A stretch of DNA of 64,000 bases from Desulfobacterales bacterium (GCA_034003325.1 JAVEYW010000004.1:1-64000), one strand, 5' to 3'. Numbered from the stretch's first letter, positions 9,049 to 18,203 are shown. The notes: generated by a model from the sequence alone, not told the origin. Program-made: numbers and translations.

Positions 9049-9101
9049 TAAAAAAACAGTAGCGCTCTCTCGCGAAAGCTTAACAGCTTTCACGAGAGAG
9101 C
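9049..9101 (-). terminator. strong rho-independent terminator after the DUF1329 relic
   Basis: A 17-bp stem (9064-9080 with 9085-9101, one mismatch, loop TAAC) is followed on the minus strand by a run of seven T at 9050-9056. It would end transcripts coming through the broken DUF1329 gene and isolate the BNR-RND pair downstream. Confidence 0.85.
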
Positions 9102-9111
9102 CGCTTTAACA

Positions 9112-9593
9112 TTACTGCCCCATTCTTCGAATTTGATCGGGCAGAAAGTAGGATTCATCTTCCCGCTGATCGGAAATAGGCATATTATCATAATCTGAAT
9201 AATCATAATTGACGGAAGAGATACCACTGGGAAGATCAAAATGCAGATTCATAAAAATCTGAACTCCGGGAACCTCATACGCGTGAGCAGATACACACAT
9301 ATCGGAGCGCCAGAGCGCGCCACGAGCATCGTACACATCCTGGGTAACAATCCCCCAAAAGTCCTCATCGTATTGCAAAACCCGCTTAGCGTAACTTTGC
9401 CGGGCGCCCGGTTTTACGGTTGCTTCCACCAGGCATATCCGGTGAAGCTCAAAACGAAGATATTCCGGAGCAATGTGCCCCTTTTTGTACTTCGTGGTCG
9501 GCTCCACTTTGGCCATTGACTTGTAGGAGTTGTAGGGAATGATCATCTCTTTTGTCCCCCGAATTTTCAGTCGTATCGTTTCAGAGAGCCATT
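9112..9593 (-). pseudogene. DUF1329 gene, 5'-truncated relic
   Basis: The frame from 9546 to 9112 encodes the last 144 residues of a DUF1329 protein, including PTTKYKKGHI, LHRICLVEA and YFLPDQIRRMG, closely similar to the end of the intact gene at 13161-14531. Upstream of 9546 homology continues as GSLKRYD, but a single-base deletion turns the following TGG into a stop and shifts the frame. Homology ends near 9593, 15 bp from the MFS gene, so the first two thirds were lost by a deletion or rearrangement. It still has a strong terminator. Confidence 0.85.
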
Positions 9594-9607
9594 AGGGAAT
9601 TAAGGGG

Positions 9608-10858
9608 CTATTCCGCTGTCTGATCGAGCTTCTTCCCCGATCTAAGCGCGTATGTTCCGATCAGGGCAATGCTGGCCAGGATCACCAGCCCGAGAATGAA
9701 CAGGATGCGAAATCCAGTCCAGTCAATCAGGTATCCCCAGATAGTTGCGCCGAAAGCCGCCATGAGAGCTGAAAACATTGAAATGCGCGAGTAGATTTGG
9801 CTGTACTCGCGAACACCGAAAATGGACCGGGCCATCAGCGGCACCTGAACCACTGCGCACGCATAGAATGGGCCGAACAGGAATCCGGCGACCAGAACGA
9901 TTGCAACAGACGTGGGCGCTACCCAGAGAAGCACCAAACCAGCCGCACCACAAATCAGAGCCGTCCACATGCCACCAGCGATACTCTTGTCGGCGATGGT
10001 ACCCAGGCCGACTTTACCCAGGGCCTGCCCGGCCATCGCAGCCGAAGCCAGCAAGCCGGCAAGCCCGACAACCGTTGCGGCTAGCGGCAGAGAACTCGCA
10101 TAGGAGGGCAGAAACTGATAGATAACGGAGTTAAATCCCACCAGCCCGGCAAAGGCCGCCGTCGCGAAAAACGGGCCGGACTTGAACGCCTTGGACGCTG
10201 AGACCCCCATCACGACGGGTGCGGCCGTCAAGTGGTCTTGACCGTTGTCACCGTAGGGAAGCAGCCCCTTGTCCTTAGGGAAGCTTCGAATCGCAAAGAG
10301 GGTGAACGGAAGGGCAATGGCAACGGCTAAAATTCCAAACACCCGATACCCCATCTGCCACCCATGGGTGGTGATAAGATAATCCCCGAGCGGATTGAAA
10401 AGCACCCCGCCGACGCCGGTAAACGCCATGCAAAGGCCGACAAAAAAGCCGACCCGCTGCTTGAACCATCGATTGATCAGTGTCGGCACGGCAAGGTAGA
10501 GTAAGATGGATTCCCCAAAACCGATGAAAGCGCCCGCAATGTAGAATTGCCACACGGCATTGAAAAATCCCATGGCAAAGAGCCCGCCGCCGACAAGGAG
10601 CACGGCCGTGGATAAAACGGCTCTCGCATCCCTTGCCGCCATGATTTTGCCCGCAAACGACAGGGCAAAAAACATCGTAAAACACAAGACCGTCATGTAA
10701 ACGGCAAAGGTCCCCTTGCCGACGCCCAACGCCGTACTGACAGGGGTGTAAAAAATGCCGGCACAGCTGAACGCCAGCGCCGAGGGACCCATACACAACG
10801 CTATTCCGGTGGCTACTACGAGGTAGTGATTGATATTGGACTGCTTGTTGATTCCCAC
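9608..10858 (-). CDS. major facilitator superfamily transporter
   Basis: A 416-aa protein with about twelve membrane helices, a central hydrophilic loop near residues 190-215 and MFS signatures such as FNPLGDYLI and a second-half repeat around GLGTIADK. It resembles the oxalate/formate and monocarboxylate antiporter group. The start is taken as the GTG at 10858, which has GGGGGAGG 5 nt upstream; a longer frame to 10996 lacks a ribosome site and begins with a charged, unlikely extension. Placed among aromatic degradation genes it may import or export an aromatic acid, but the substrate is not visible in the sequence. Its 3' end abuts the truncated DUF1329 relic. Confidence 0.8.
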   Translation of the reverse strand: MGINKQSNINHYLVVATGIALCMGPSALAFSCAGIFYTPVSTALGVGKGTFAVYMTVLCFTMFFALSFAGKIMAARDARAVLSTAVLLVGGGLFAMGFFNAVWQFYIAGAFIGFGESILLYLAVPTLINRWFKQRVGFFVGLCMAFTGVGGVLFNPLGDYLITTHGWQMGYRVFGILAVAIALPFTLFAIRSFPKDKGLLPYGDNGQDHLTAAPVVMGVSASKAFKSGPFFATAAFAGLVGFNSVIYQFLPSYASSLPLAATVVGLAGLLASAAMAGQALGKVGLGTIADKSIAGGMWTALICGAAGLVLLWVAPTSVAIVLVAGFLFGPFYACAVVQVPLMARSIFGVREYSQIYSRISMFSALMAAFGATIWGYLIDWTGFRILFILGLVILASIALIGTYALRSGKKLDQTAE

Positions 10859-11155
10859 TGACACCTCCCCCAATCCTGTTAAGCGTTTAACCCTGTTACA
10901 AGGCGGCCTTTTGAAAAAAGCTTTCAGGTTATAAATACACTGCCGATTGACCCATCCCCACGTCCCTGTTAACAAAACGTTCGCGCAGCAGCGCATACCC
11001 TTGAAGAAAATTGATGTAGGAGAAAAACAATATTGGTACCACGTAGGTATGGTCCAAAAGGCTGCTCACCGTTATCTTTACGTCTATCAATACGTCGAGT
11101 TGTTGCTGAAGCATCGAAACATAAGGAGGAAGCTGCAAGCTGATATAATAAGTTT
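10859..11155. other. intergenic region, no gene seen
   Basis: About 300 bp between the CoA ligase and the MFS gene. No convincing coding frame or sigma-54 promoter is seen. The ribosome site of the MFS gene is at its left edge. Confidence 0.4.
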
Positions 11156-12709
11156 TCACATCCCACTTTGCGCTTCACGCAGCAATTTCTTAATGACCTT
11201 CCCGCTGGGCGATGTCGGAAAATGAGCCACAAACTCAAACAGCTTCGGTATTTTGTAACCACCAATCAAGTCCCGGCAATGGGATTTAAGCTCATCCGGT
11301 GTTACAGTTTCCCCTTCCTTTAAGATAACCAGTGCCTTTACTACTTCCCCCCACTTTTCGTGCGGCACACCGATAACCGCTACCTGTTGAACAGCCGGAT
11401 GTTTCTGCAGGGCTTGCTCAACTTCAATTGAGTAGACATTTTCACCTCCTGATATAATCATGTCCTTAGTCCGGTCAACAATGTAATAATAACCCTCATG
11501 ATCGCAATATCCAACATCTCCGGTTTTATACCACCCATCTTTTAACACCTCTGCGGTCAACTCCGGCTTACTATAATATTTTTTAAATACTAAAGGGGTT
11601 CGCAACCAAAATTCGCCGGGTTGACAAAATCCAACTTCTTTTCCATTGAAATCCATCACCTTAATTTTTACAAAAGGCAACGGCCGACCACAGGATTTCA
11701 GCTTCGCTTCATTTTTTAAATCATGCTCTTCTGGCCGCAATAACGTTATCCCTCCACCACTTTCCGTTGTACCGTATAATTGCATAAAATCGCACTTCAT
11801 CTCGTTAAGCGCCCTTTGTAGCAATTTTAAACCAATGGGTGCCCCAGCATAGATAATCGTTTTCAAAGATGAAAAGTCTGCCGGTTCATTAATAGAGGCA
11901 TCCAATAGGAGTTCAATCATTATCGGCACCAGGACAAGCACGGACACATGGTCCCGAACGATTGCTCTTCTCATCCTGTCTGCTCGCACCTCAGGAATTA
12001 TGGACAGCTTCGTACCGTTGTATAATGCACTGATGGCAAACATAAGCCCCAACATATGAAAGTTCGGCGCTATAAATAGCATGACGTCTTCGATCGAATA
12101 GTTCACTGTTGGCTCCAGGTCTAGCAAGAGGAACCAATAATCTATCCCTCTAAAAGACAGTTCTACCCCCTTTGGTTTGCCAGTAGTGCCGGACGTATAC
12201 AGCTGAATTGCGGTATCCTCACTATTTATATCAACCATTGGCCTATTATTTTCTGAAAATTCAAGCCATTTTTCAATCCCATTTAGTTGGCCTCCCCCAG
12301 TATTGAAATAAACCACATCAAATTGATACACGGATAATGCTTTGATTTTAGAAATTATTTCTATATATTCGAACTCGGCAAAAACAATGGGTGCACCCGC
12401 ATCTTGTATAATAACAGATAGTTCAGCAGGAGAAAGCCGCCAGTTCAAAGGCGCAAACGTTCGTCCTGCCTTTATTGAACCAAATAAAACGTAGAAGTAG
12501 AATTCGGAGTTCTTACCGATAAAACCGATTCTCGAATGCCTGGGTATCTTTTTTTCTATCAAGGCATTTGCAATGCGATTACTTTCCCGTTCCAATTCGT
12601 TATATGTTACCGTTCGATCCTCTAACAAAAAAACGTCGTTATCCCCTCTATGTTTTGCGTGATAGCTGGGCACATCCGCCAGGGTCTTAATTTCAGGATA
12701 AATCCACAT
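11156..12709 (-). CDS. AMP-forming acyl-CoA synthetase
   Basis: A 517-aa adenylate-forming enzyme. The P-loop-like motif is YTSGTTGKPKG, the A5 motif is YGTTESGG, the A7/A8 region is YKTGDVGYCDHEGYYYIVDR followed by KDMIISGGENVYSIEVE, and the A10 lysine lies in PSGKVIKK. It makes an acyl-CoA from a carboxylic acid, ATP and CoA. The acid is unknown; fatty, alkyl-succinic or aromatic acids are all possible. It is clearly more divergent from, and by eye more AT-rich than, the ligases at 20495 and 44626, which hints at a different origin. A TGGAGG ribosome site precedes the ATG. Confidence 0.88.
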   Translation of the reverse strand: MWIYPEIKTLADVPSYHAKHRGDNDVFLLEDRTVTYNELERESNRIANALIEKKIPRHSRIGFIGKNSEFYFYVLFGSIKAGRTFAPLNWRLSPAELSVIIQDAGAPIVFAEFEYIEIISKIKALSVYQFDVVYFNTGGGQLNGIEKWLEFSENNRPMVDINSEDTAIQLYTSGTTGKPKGVELSFRGIDYWFLLLDLEPTVNYSIEDVMLFIAPNFHMLGLMFAISALYNGTKLSIIPEVRADRMRRAIVRDHVSVLVLVPIMIELLLDASINEPADFSSLKTIIYAGAPIGLKLLQRALNEMKCDFMQLYGTTESGGGITLLRPEEHDLKNEAKLKSCGRPLPFVKIKVMDFNGKEVGFCQPGEFWLRTPLVFKKYYSKPELTAEVLKDGWYKTGDVGYCDHEGYYYIVDRTKDMIISGGENVYSIEVEQALQKHPAVQQVAVIGVPHEKWGEVVKALVILKEGETVTPDELKSHCRDLIGGYKIPKLFEFVAHFPTSPSGKVIKKLLREAQSGM

Positions 12710-13103
12710 AAAAGAATACCTCCATACATATTCAATTAAGATATGCTTATTACCTTAATTGTGCAGTAAAAAATATGAAAAAGACACTGTCATTAATGCC
12801 AAGATTTTGGGCACCACTTTTGCTCTCTCAAAGTGCATGCCTTTGACTACTGAAAATATGCTAAGCTCGATTTTTTCTACTGCGTTGAGACCCGTGCCAG
12901 TATTTGCAGTATCGGCCAGTATCAATGTAATGGAATTTTTTTGTTTTCAACCCAGAAACATTCGCCAGCATCATTGATACAAAACCCTGCCAAACAGTCA
13001 GCAAAAAGACAACCAGTATCACCGCTGTATAAAAAAACAATCGACTGAGGCTAAAGAATGCTACCGGTAATTGCCTAAAAAAGCATACCATTTGCCTGAA
13101 TAA
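12710..13103. other. intergenic region, no gene seen
   Basis: About 390 bp between DUF1329 and the CoA ligase. An 88-codon frame here is leucine- and phenylalanine-rich without homology that I recognise and without a good ribosome site, so I do not call it. The ligase probably has its own promoter here, but no confident box is visible. Confidence 0.4.
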
Positions 13104-13150
13104 AAAAAACTGATAGCCCTTCAGCAAAAGCAGCGCTTCCGCAGAAGGGC
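13104..13150 (-). terminator. terminator after the DUF1302-DUF1329 genes
   Basis: GCCCTTC at 13144-13150 (read on the minus strand) pairs with GAAGGGC at 13116-13122, with an inner GC-rich loop, and is followed on the minus strand by a run of eight T. It lies just after the DUF1329 stop and separates that pair from the CoA ligase. Confidence 0.75.
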
Positions 13151-13160
13151 ATATTTTAAT

Positions 13161-14531
13161 TTAATTACCAAACCGCCTTATCTGATCCGGTAAAAAATAA
13201 TCTTCTGGTTTTCTATCGTTGTAAACAGGCAATCTTTTATGATCTGAGGGGTCAAAATTAACGGAAAGATGGCCAGTTAGCAGATCAGAGTGTAAATTCT
13301 GAAAATAAACCACTCCTGGGAGATCATAAGCATTGGTGGTAACTCCCATGTTTGTTCGCCAGAGCTTTAGTTGACCATCGTAACTATCCGCGAGAATGAG
13401 CACCCAGCTATCTTCATCAATCATAAAGACTCGTTTGGCATAACTATGCCGATGACCGCTTTTCAAGTTACCTTCCACCACCCAAACCCTGTGAATCTCC
13501 CATCGAAGATAGTCGGGATTTATATGGCCTTTTTTATATTTGGTGGTTGGCGAAACCCGATCTAACGCTTTATAACAGTTGTAAGGAATGAGCATCTCTT
13601 TTTTACCCACGATTTTCCAGTCGTATCTCTCCAAGGAACCATTGAACAGCCATGCTTCATCAAAGGTAACTGTACCACTGAAGGAGGGGTTCGGGGTATC
13701 AAAGGCTATTGTAGGCGCCATTCTCACTCTGCGTTGGCCGGTCAAATACTGCCAAGCTCGCCGCCCTGAATTGGCCATATCGACCGGATCACGCACTAAC
13801 TGAATTTCCCCTTTTCGTCTTGACGGTTGTAAATATTGATTAAAAAACAAGAAAAAATCTCCTTCGAAGGTTTCTAAACTACCGTCCTTGTAATAGTATG
13901 GGTACTGATCTTGCAGTATTGAACCACTGGATATAAGCACCTTACTATCTGGAGTTACAAGATATGCGGTATACTCTTGCGACCTTGATTCTCCCTGCCA
14001 TCTTAAAATATGATTCCAGACAATTTCCGCGCCGGTTTTTGGAATTGGAAACGGGATGCCGCCATATGCACCCTGCACATTAAGTCCTCCATCAGCCAGA
14101 TCTGCCCGGGTGGCATTTTTCAGCGTGTTCTCATAAATCCACTCGGGCATGGCGTGGGATCTTCGGGTCGGATAGACATCCAGCCTGAAGGTGTCAGAAT
14201 ATTTTTGAAGAAGTGCCTGAGTTCCCGAAGATAGATTATCTGCATGGTTTTGCATGTTCCCGGCGTTGATACTGAAAAGTATTTTATCGCTCTCATACGG
14301 ATTCACATACCGGCTGCCAGGTCCCTGGTAACCAGCCGGCGGGGTGGTCATTCCGCCATCCCACGCAGGTATTGTTCCGGCTTCATTGCCGGCTCGCTCC
14401 GCGCCGAACGGTGTTAGGGTGGTTTTCAGCTTAGCAGCTTCTTCCGCGGTCACCTTGGCCATCGCAAGCGTTGCGGTCGCCATTATTACGCCGATGAAAA
14501 AACAAAAAACAAGCAGTATTCTTTTATTCAT
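13161..14531 (-). CDS. DUF1329 periplasmic/outer-membrane-associated protein
   Basis: A 456-aa protein with a clear signal peptide (hydrophobic residues 5-23, cleavage after LAMA) and the DUF1329 hallmarks: LTPFGAERAGN, IPAWDGG, PTTKYKKGHINPDYLRWE and the ending YFLPDQIRRFG. The start at 14531 is chosen for the ACGGAGG ribosome site and the signal peptide; a longer frame to 14582 is not needed. The family resembles LolB-like folds in structure predictions and is regularly found with DUF1302 outer-membrane proteins. It follows the DUF1302 gene by 107 bp and shares its duplicated bss-type promoter. A role in periplasmic handling of the hydrocarbon or its products is inference. Confidence 0.87.
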   Translation of the reverse strand: MNKRILLVFCFFIGVIMATATLAMAKVTAEEAAKLKTTLTPFGAERAGNEAGTIPAWDGGMTTPPAGYQGPGSRYVNPYESDKILFSINAGNMQNHADNLSSGTQALLQKYSDTFRLDVYPTRRSHAMPEWIYENTLKNATRADLADGGLNVQGAYGGIPFPIPKTGAEIVWNHILRWQGESRSQEYTAYLVTPDSKVLISSGSILQDQYPYYYKDGSLETFEGDFFLFFNQYLQPSRRKGEIQLVRDPVDMANSGRRAWQYLTGQRRVRMAPTIAFDTPNPSFSGTVTFDEAWLFNGSLERYDWKIVGKKEMLIPYNCYKALDRVSPTTKYKKGHINPDYLRWEIHRVWVVEGNLKSGHRHSYAKRVFMIDEDSWVLILADSYDGQLKLWRTNMGVTTNAYDLPGVVYFQNLHSDLLTGHLSVNFDPSDHKRLPVYNDRKPEDYFLPDQIRRFGN

Positions 14532-14638
14532 TTTTACCTCCGTAAAAATTATGGAAAAACAGTTAGTGCCAAACGGCTTCACTTAATCCGTATTCTCCGG
14601 GCTGATAGCTGCAAGCTCGTAGCAGTTCGCATGAACGA

Positions 14639-16195
14639 TCAGAATGTATATTTTACATAGGCAGCAACATAATCTCTGTCCGCTTTGGCATAATCTTCGG
14701 CATCGCCCAAAAATTCCGTGTAACTGACGCCGAATTTCAAATCCAAATCGAACGTGAAATCAAATCCGACGGCGATCTCGTTTTGATCTTCCGTCCAGGT
14801 TCCGGTCAGAGCTGACATACCATTGACCTTATGCTTCCATGTAACCGGCACTTCCATGTCATAACCGGGGAAAATATTGTTAAATTTAAAAGTGAATTTA
14901 AGAAGATAGCCGCATGCGTCGGTATCAATAGTGGCCGCTAGGTTTTCCGCGTCCATGACCGAATTGTATCCGCCTTCCAACAGTACCAGCGTCTGATCGA
15001 TAAATAAAAAAGGACCGTAAGATTGATAGACGTTCAGAAGATACTGAACCACATCAAATTCCTTGAACTTCCCGCCTACTACCGAAAGCGGAAGATCTTG
15101 TCGATAGGCTATTTCTCCGCCAATGTTGGTTTCACCAATCAATGTGCCGAAGCTGGCGCCGATAAGTTTAACATCCTCGGCATATGCGAGGCGATAGGTG
15201 CCATCGGACGGATTTGCTCTGAACATCGGAAATTTCTCGTGATAATTGATATAGCACAAGTTCATTTCGGTATAGTTAAGCGCTCTGGCAAGATAACGAA
15301 GATTAACACCCCATTGGCCGCTATCGTCCGGCTCATCATCATGTACGCGTGTGTACAGAACCTGACCCGGGCCTCTCAAAAAATAATGTCCCCCCTTGTC
15401 CAATAAGTCCGACGTGCTGAAAAATGAACCGGCCGCGTCAAGAACATTCTTTTTATATTCCCATTGGTAATAGGCGGCCACGCTAAAATCTTCAATGACA
15501 TCCATTTGCATCATGGCTTGCCCGGAGGGCAAATAAACGTCTTTAAGCTCAAAACCCGGCACGTTAACTTGTGTCGCGTCGGCATAACTCATTGCGTTGC
15601 CGATTGAACCAAAGGTCGCAAGTGCCTCGCCCCAGGTAACCACTTGTTTACCGACGCGAACCATTAGATTCCGATCTGCGAACCGAAAGTCGCCGGAGAC
15701 GTATAGATCGCGAAGGTTAACCCCTCTTCCATGAATTTCCCGGGTATCATCATCAAACTCATCATGCTTAGAGGTTCTGCCGCCGACGAAATTATTATTG
15801 GTCAATGGAGAATCGTTATCATTATCTTGCGTGTACGCCTGATCGTAAAACCCGTACACGGCTGTGTAAAAAAGAAAATTTTTAAGGGTATAGGCTACCT
15901 CGGTGGATATCGAGGCTCTATTGGATGTGAGTGTTCCCTCATCAAAGTTGCGATTCCCGTCATCGCCGTTAATATTTCTAAGATTGAACGAATCCGGTTC
16001 CGTCGCGCGGTAGGATATTCCATAATTCAAAGTGGTTTTAATATTAAGTTTGGAATCCTCCGACATTTCAACTTCAAATGCTTTGGACAATGTCGGCAAC
16101 ATGCCGGTAAGCACAAGGCTGCACATCCCCACCATAACGAATTTGATTCCCCTCCTCCAAACCTGTGCCAACACCGATTTCTTTTTTTTCACCAT
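14639..16195 (-). CDS. DUF1302 outer-membrane beta-barrel protein
   Basis: A 518-aa protein with a signal peptide (basic residues 1-18, hydrophobic stretch ending near SKAF) and a C-terminal barrel signature ending in YVKYTF. The segments LNYGISYRATEPD, RVGKQVVTWGEA and the repeated acidic/aromatic strands are typical of DUF1302. The ATG at 16195 is preferred because GAGGAG lies 7 nt upstream, whereas the ATG at 16213 has none. It is the first complete gene behind the duplicated bss promoter and is separated from it by the relic of bssC. It may form a channel for a hydrophobic substrate, by analogy with other porins near hydrocarbon genes; this is inference. Confidence 0.87.
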   Translation of the reverse strand: MVKKKKSVLAQVWRRGIKFVMVGMCSLVLTGMLPTLSKAFEVEMSEDSKLNIKTTLNYGISYRATEPDSFNLRNINGDDGNRNFDEGTLTSNRASISTEVAYTLKNFLFYTAVYGFYDQAYTQDNDNDSPLTNNNFVGGRTSKHDEFDDDTREIHGRGVNLRDLYVSGDFRFADRNLMVRVGKQVVTWGEALATFGSIGNAMSYADATQVNVPGFELKDVYLPSGQAMMQMDVIEDFSVAAYYQWEYKKNVLDAAGSFFSTSDLLDKGGHYFLRGPGQVLYTRVHDDEPDDSGQWGVNLRYLARALNYTEMNLCYINYHEKFPMFRANPSDGTYRLAYAEDVKLIGASFGTLIGETNIGGEIAYRQDLPLSVVGGKFKEFDVVQYLLNVYQSYGPFLFIDQTLVLLEGGYNSVMDAENLAATIDTDACGYLLKFTFKFNNIFPGYDMEVPVTWKHKVNGMSALTGTWTEDQNEIAVGFDFTFDLDLKFGVSYTEFLGDAEDYAKADRDYVAAYVKYTF

Positions 16196-16237
16196 GCTCT
16201 TTCTCCTCTTCATGTTATGGGTTGATAAATTGTTCTA

Positions 16238-16381
16238 TATTCTCCTTAAACACACGGGCCTTGATAATCGCAACTTGCCTTTTCATGTTTACGCTCAGTT
16301 CCTCCCTCCTTACCCGGCTTATAATCGTCGGCACCCTGAAGAGCGCTGAAGCAATTACGCACACTCCACACATCTTCCCAT
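16238..16381 (-). pseudogene. decayed copy of bssC
   Basis: From the ATG at 16381 the frame reads MGRCVECA and then a stop. In another frame the sequence resumes as GADDYKPGK, matching DAEDYEPGK of the intact gene, and then breaks down. The upstream ribosome region is still very like that of bssC. This is a gamma-subunit gene inactivated by at least a stop and a frameshift, while its promoter remains almost perfect. Confidence 0.82.
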
Positions 16382-16792
16382 TATTGTCTACTTCCTTGTT
16401 TTATGTTGAGTCCCATATTATACAAAAGGCCTATCCCACTAATCAAAGTACCATTCAGGGGTGAATTACTTCTGCTGAAAATTTTCTTAAACGTGATGCC
16501 ATACTGGCGATGCTGATAGACTGCAGGCAGTCCTTCCTCTACGTAACAGGAATGCCATTCGTTAAATTTGCTATCGGCTGACTAATGCAAGATATCTAAT
16601 ACCAATCAATGCTTTTTGGATTGACTCAAACTGCCATCATCCGACTCGTTTTAAGAAGGATCAAATTGGTGACGCCACTCTGCGGTTACGTCACACCGCA
16701 AGGGGTGGGCAAATATCCCAGGAAATAAACGATTAAAAAGCATTTGATTTTTTATTAAATTATAATTTATAAATTGAATTCATAATCTTAAA

Positions 16793-16808
16793 TGCAATAT
16801 ACCTGCCA
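16793..16808 (-). promoter_or_regulatory. sigma-54 promoter, duplicated copy driving DUF1302-DUF1329
   Basis: Identical to the bss promoter: TGGCAG-GTATA-TTGCA on the minus strand. The transcript would run through the bssC relic into DUF1302 and DUF1329. Confidence 0.72.
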
Positions 16809-16869
16809 AAATCTATATCATTTTGTTTTTATTTAATTTATCTTAAATACAGGTATTCTAACGACTTAG

Positions 16870-16923
16870 ATCCACAACAATTTGGGGATTTCCCCCCAAT
16901 ATTTTTGGCACCCCCCAATATTA
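16870..16923 (-). promoter_or_regulatory. putative activator-binding box, duplicated copy
   Basis: Same position and layout as the box at 4380-4433. Here the C-run half-site is clearer and occurs twice in direct order, CCCCCCAATATT at 16892 and again near 16911, preceded by ATCCACAA and TTTGGGG. Confidence 0.55.
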
Positions 16924-17009
16924 ATAAACCTAAAAACCTGCCATCACTTAAATGGCGCAACACCTTCCGAGATTTCAGATTTTGAGGTTATTACGAAAGG
17001 ACGTATCAG

Positions 17010-17105
17010 ATGGAGATCAAGGAAATTACGCTAATGGCGAACAATGTGAATTATAATTGGGGAGAAAAAAGTGACCTGATATTATCTTTGCCTATGTTCG
17101 GTTAA
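17010..17105 (+). CDS. 31-codon open frame of unknown function
   Basis: A short frame encoding MEIKEITLMANNVNYNWGEK and 11 further residues, with AAAGGA 9 nt before the ATG. It lies 58 bp to the right of the duplication boundary and converges on the MoeA-like gene with a 4-bp gap. I do not recognise it; it may be the start of a gene cut by the rearrangement, a small protein or chance. Confidence 0.25.
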   Translation: MEIKEITLMANNVNYNWGEKSDLILSLPMFG

Positions 17106-17109
17106 ACCG

Positions 17110-18141
17110 CTACACCCCCTTACCAAAAGGGCAGTGCGGATAGGTGCAGGTATCGCAGTCATGGCAAAGCCCGCCGTGACCCAATGCAGCCAGTTGCATT
17201 TTTCCGATTTTCTCTCCCGCCAGTATTCGCGGCAATATCAGATCCAGCACCGTGATGCGATGATGCAGCCCGCATGCCGGCATGCCCAGTACCGGTACGT
17301 TTCCGATGTAGGCAACTAAAAACATGGCGCCGGGCAACGCCGCCGCGCCGTAGTAAATTTCATCGGATCCGGCCTTTCGAATCCCGGCACGCGTGACATC
17401 GTCCGGATCAACGCTCATGCCGCCGCTGGTTAGAATCAATTCACATCCGGCCTTGATGTGATCTTGAATGACGTCTGCAATAATCTCCACGTTGTCCGGC
17501 GCAAGGGCCGAAGCAATAACGTCCGACCCAAGGGCATGAATTTTTTGGGTAAGAATGACCTCATACCGGTCTTCAATAAGACCGGTAGATACTTCATTGC
17601 CGGTAATCACAAGTCCGGCCTTGAGATGACGCAGCGGTTTGACCGAAATCGTCGCGCCGTTCTGCCTGGCGATGGCTGCGGCGCGTTCAATGGCGGCTCG
17701 TGTCATGACCAGTGGAATAGCGCGTGTGGCGGCAACCTGGTCCCCTTTTTTGACGAGTGAATGGGTATGTCGTGTAGCGCACATCACTTCATCGACCATA
17801 TTAAAGGCGATCAACGCTGTGGTATCCACAAACAAAAGACCGTCTCTACCCGCCAAGAGTTTTATCTTCCCCTCATGCGGTTGCTCGTCATAAACAATGC
17901 CGTCTCCGGCCAAGGCTTCCGCGAGGATGACGGCAGCCTGATCTTCGTGAATGTCGCCTTCTTTTATCTCAAGCTCATACAGATGGTTTTTCCCAAGTCG
18001 CTGTAACCGGCAGATATCCTCATCGCAAACCATATGCCCCTTTTTAAAAGCGGCGCCTTTGAATTCGCCGGGGCGAATTTCGGTAATGTCGTGCGCAAGT
18101 ACGGTGCCCACGGCATCTTTTAATGGGATCTTCTTATGCAT
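17110..18141 (-). CDS. MoeA-like molybdopterin-binding protein
   Basis: A 343-aa protein with an N-terminal MoeA-type segment (IPLKDAVGTVLAHDITEI) and a MoCF-type molybdopterin-binding domain near residues 170-300 (GLVITGNEVSTGLIEDRYE, then ELILTSGGMSVDPDD). It ends in a cysteine cluster, CHDCDTCTYPHCPFG, which looks metal-binding. The protein is shorter than MoeA (about 400 aa). MoeA inserts molybdenum or tungsten into molybdopterin; variants like this one in anaerobes are usually annotated only as molybdopterin-binding. It is the last gene of a run that starts with two molybdopterin oxidoreductases, so it probably serves them. Confidence 0.85.
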   Translation of the reverse strand: MHKKIPLKDAVGTVLAHDITEIRPGEFKGAAFKKGHMVCDEDICRLQRLGKNHLYELEIKEGDIHEDQAAVILAEALAGDGIVYDEQPHEGKIKLLAGRDGLLFVDTTALIAFNMVDEVMCATRHTHSLVKKGDQVAATRAIPLVMTRAAIERAAAIARQNGATISVKPLRHLKAGLVITGNEVSTGLIEDRYEVILTQKIHALGSDVIASALAPDNVEIIADVIQDHIKAGCELILTSGGMSVDPDDVTRAGIRKAGSDEIYYGAAALPGAMFLVAYIGNVPVLGMPACGLHHRITVLDLILPRILAGEKIGKMQLAALGHGGLCHDCDTCTYPHCPFGKGV

Positions 18142-18203
18142 AATATCTCTTTGATGGGCTGTATTTCATCTCTTTCGTCCAGGCACATGGTTGCGGCAAA
18201 TGG

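Larger units (their letters stand above)
16422..16952. repeat. duplicated bss leader/promoter block, copy B
   Basis: Second copy of the 531-bp block described at 3932-4462, in the same orientation and 12,490 bp away. It stands upstream of the bssC relic, DUF1302 and DUF1329. The right boundary is sharp at 16952. Confidence 0.95.

Noticed and set aside
12861-13127. Hydrophobic 88-codon frame on the minus strand
   Set aside because: It overlaps the DUF1329 terminator, lacks a ribosome site and shows no recognisable family.
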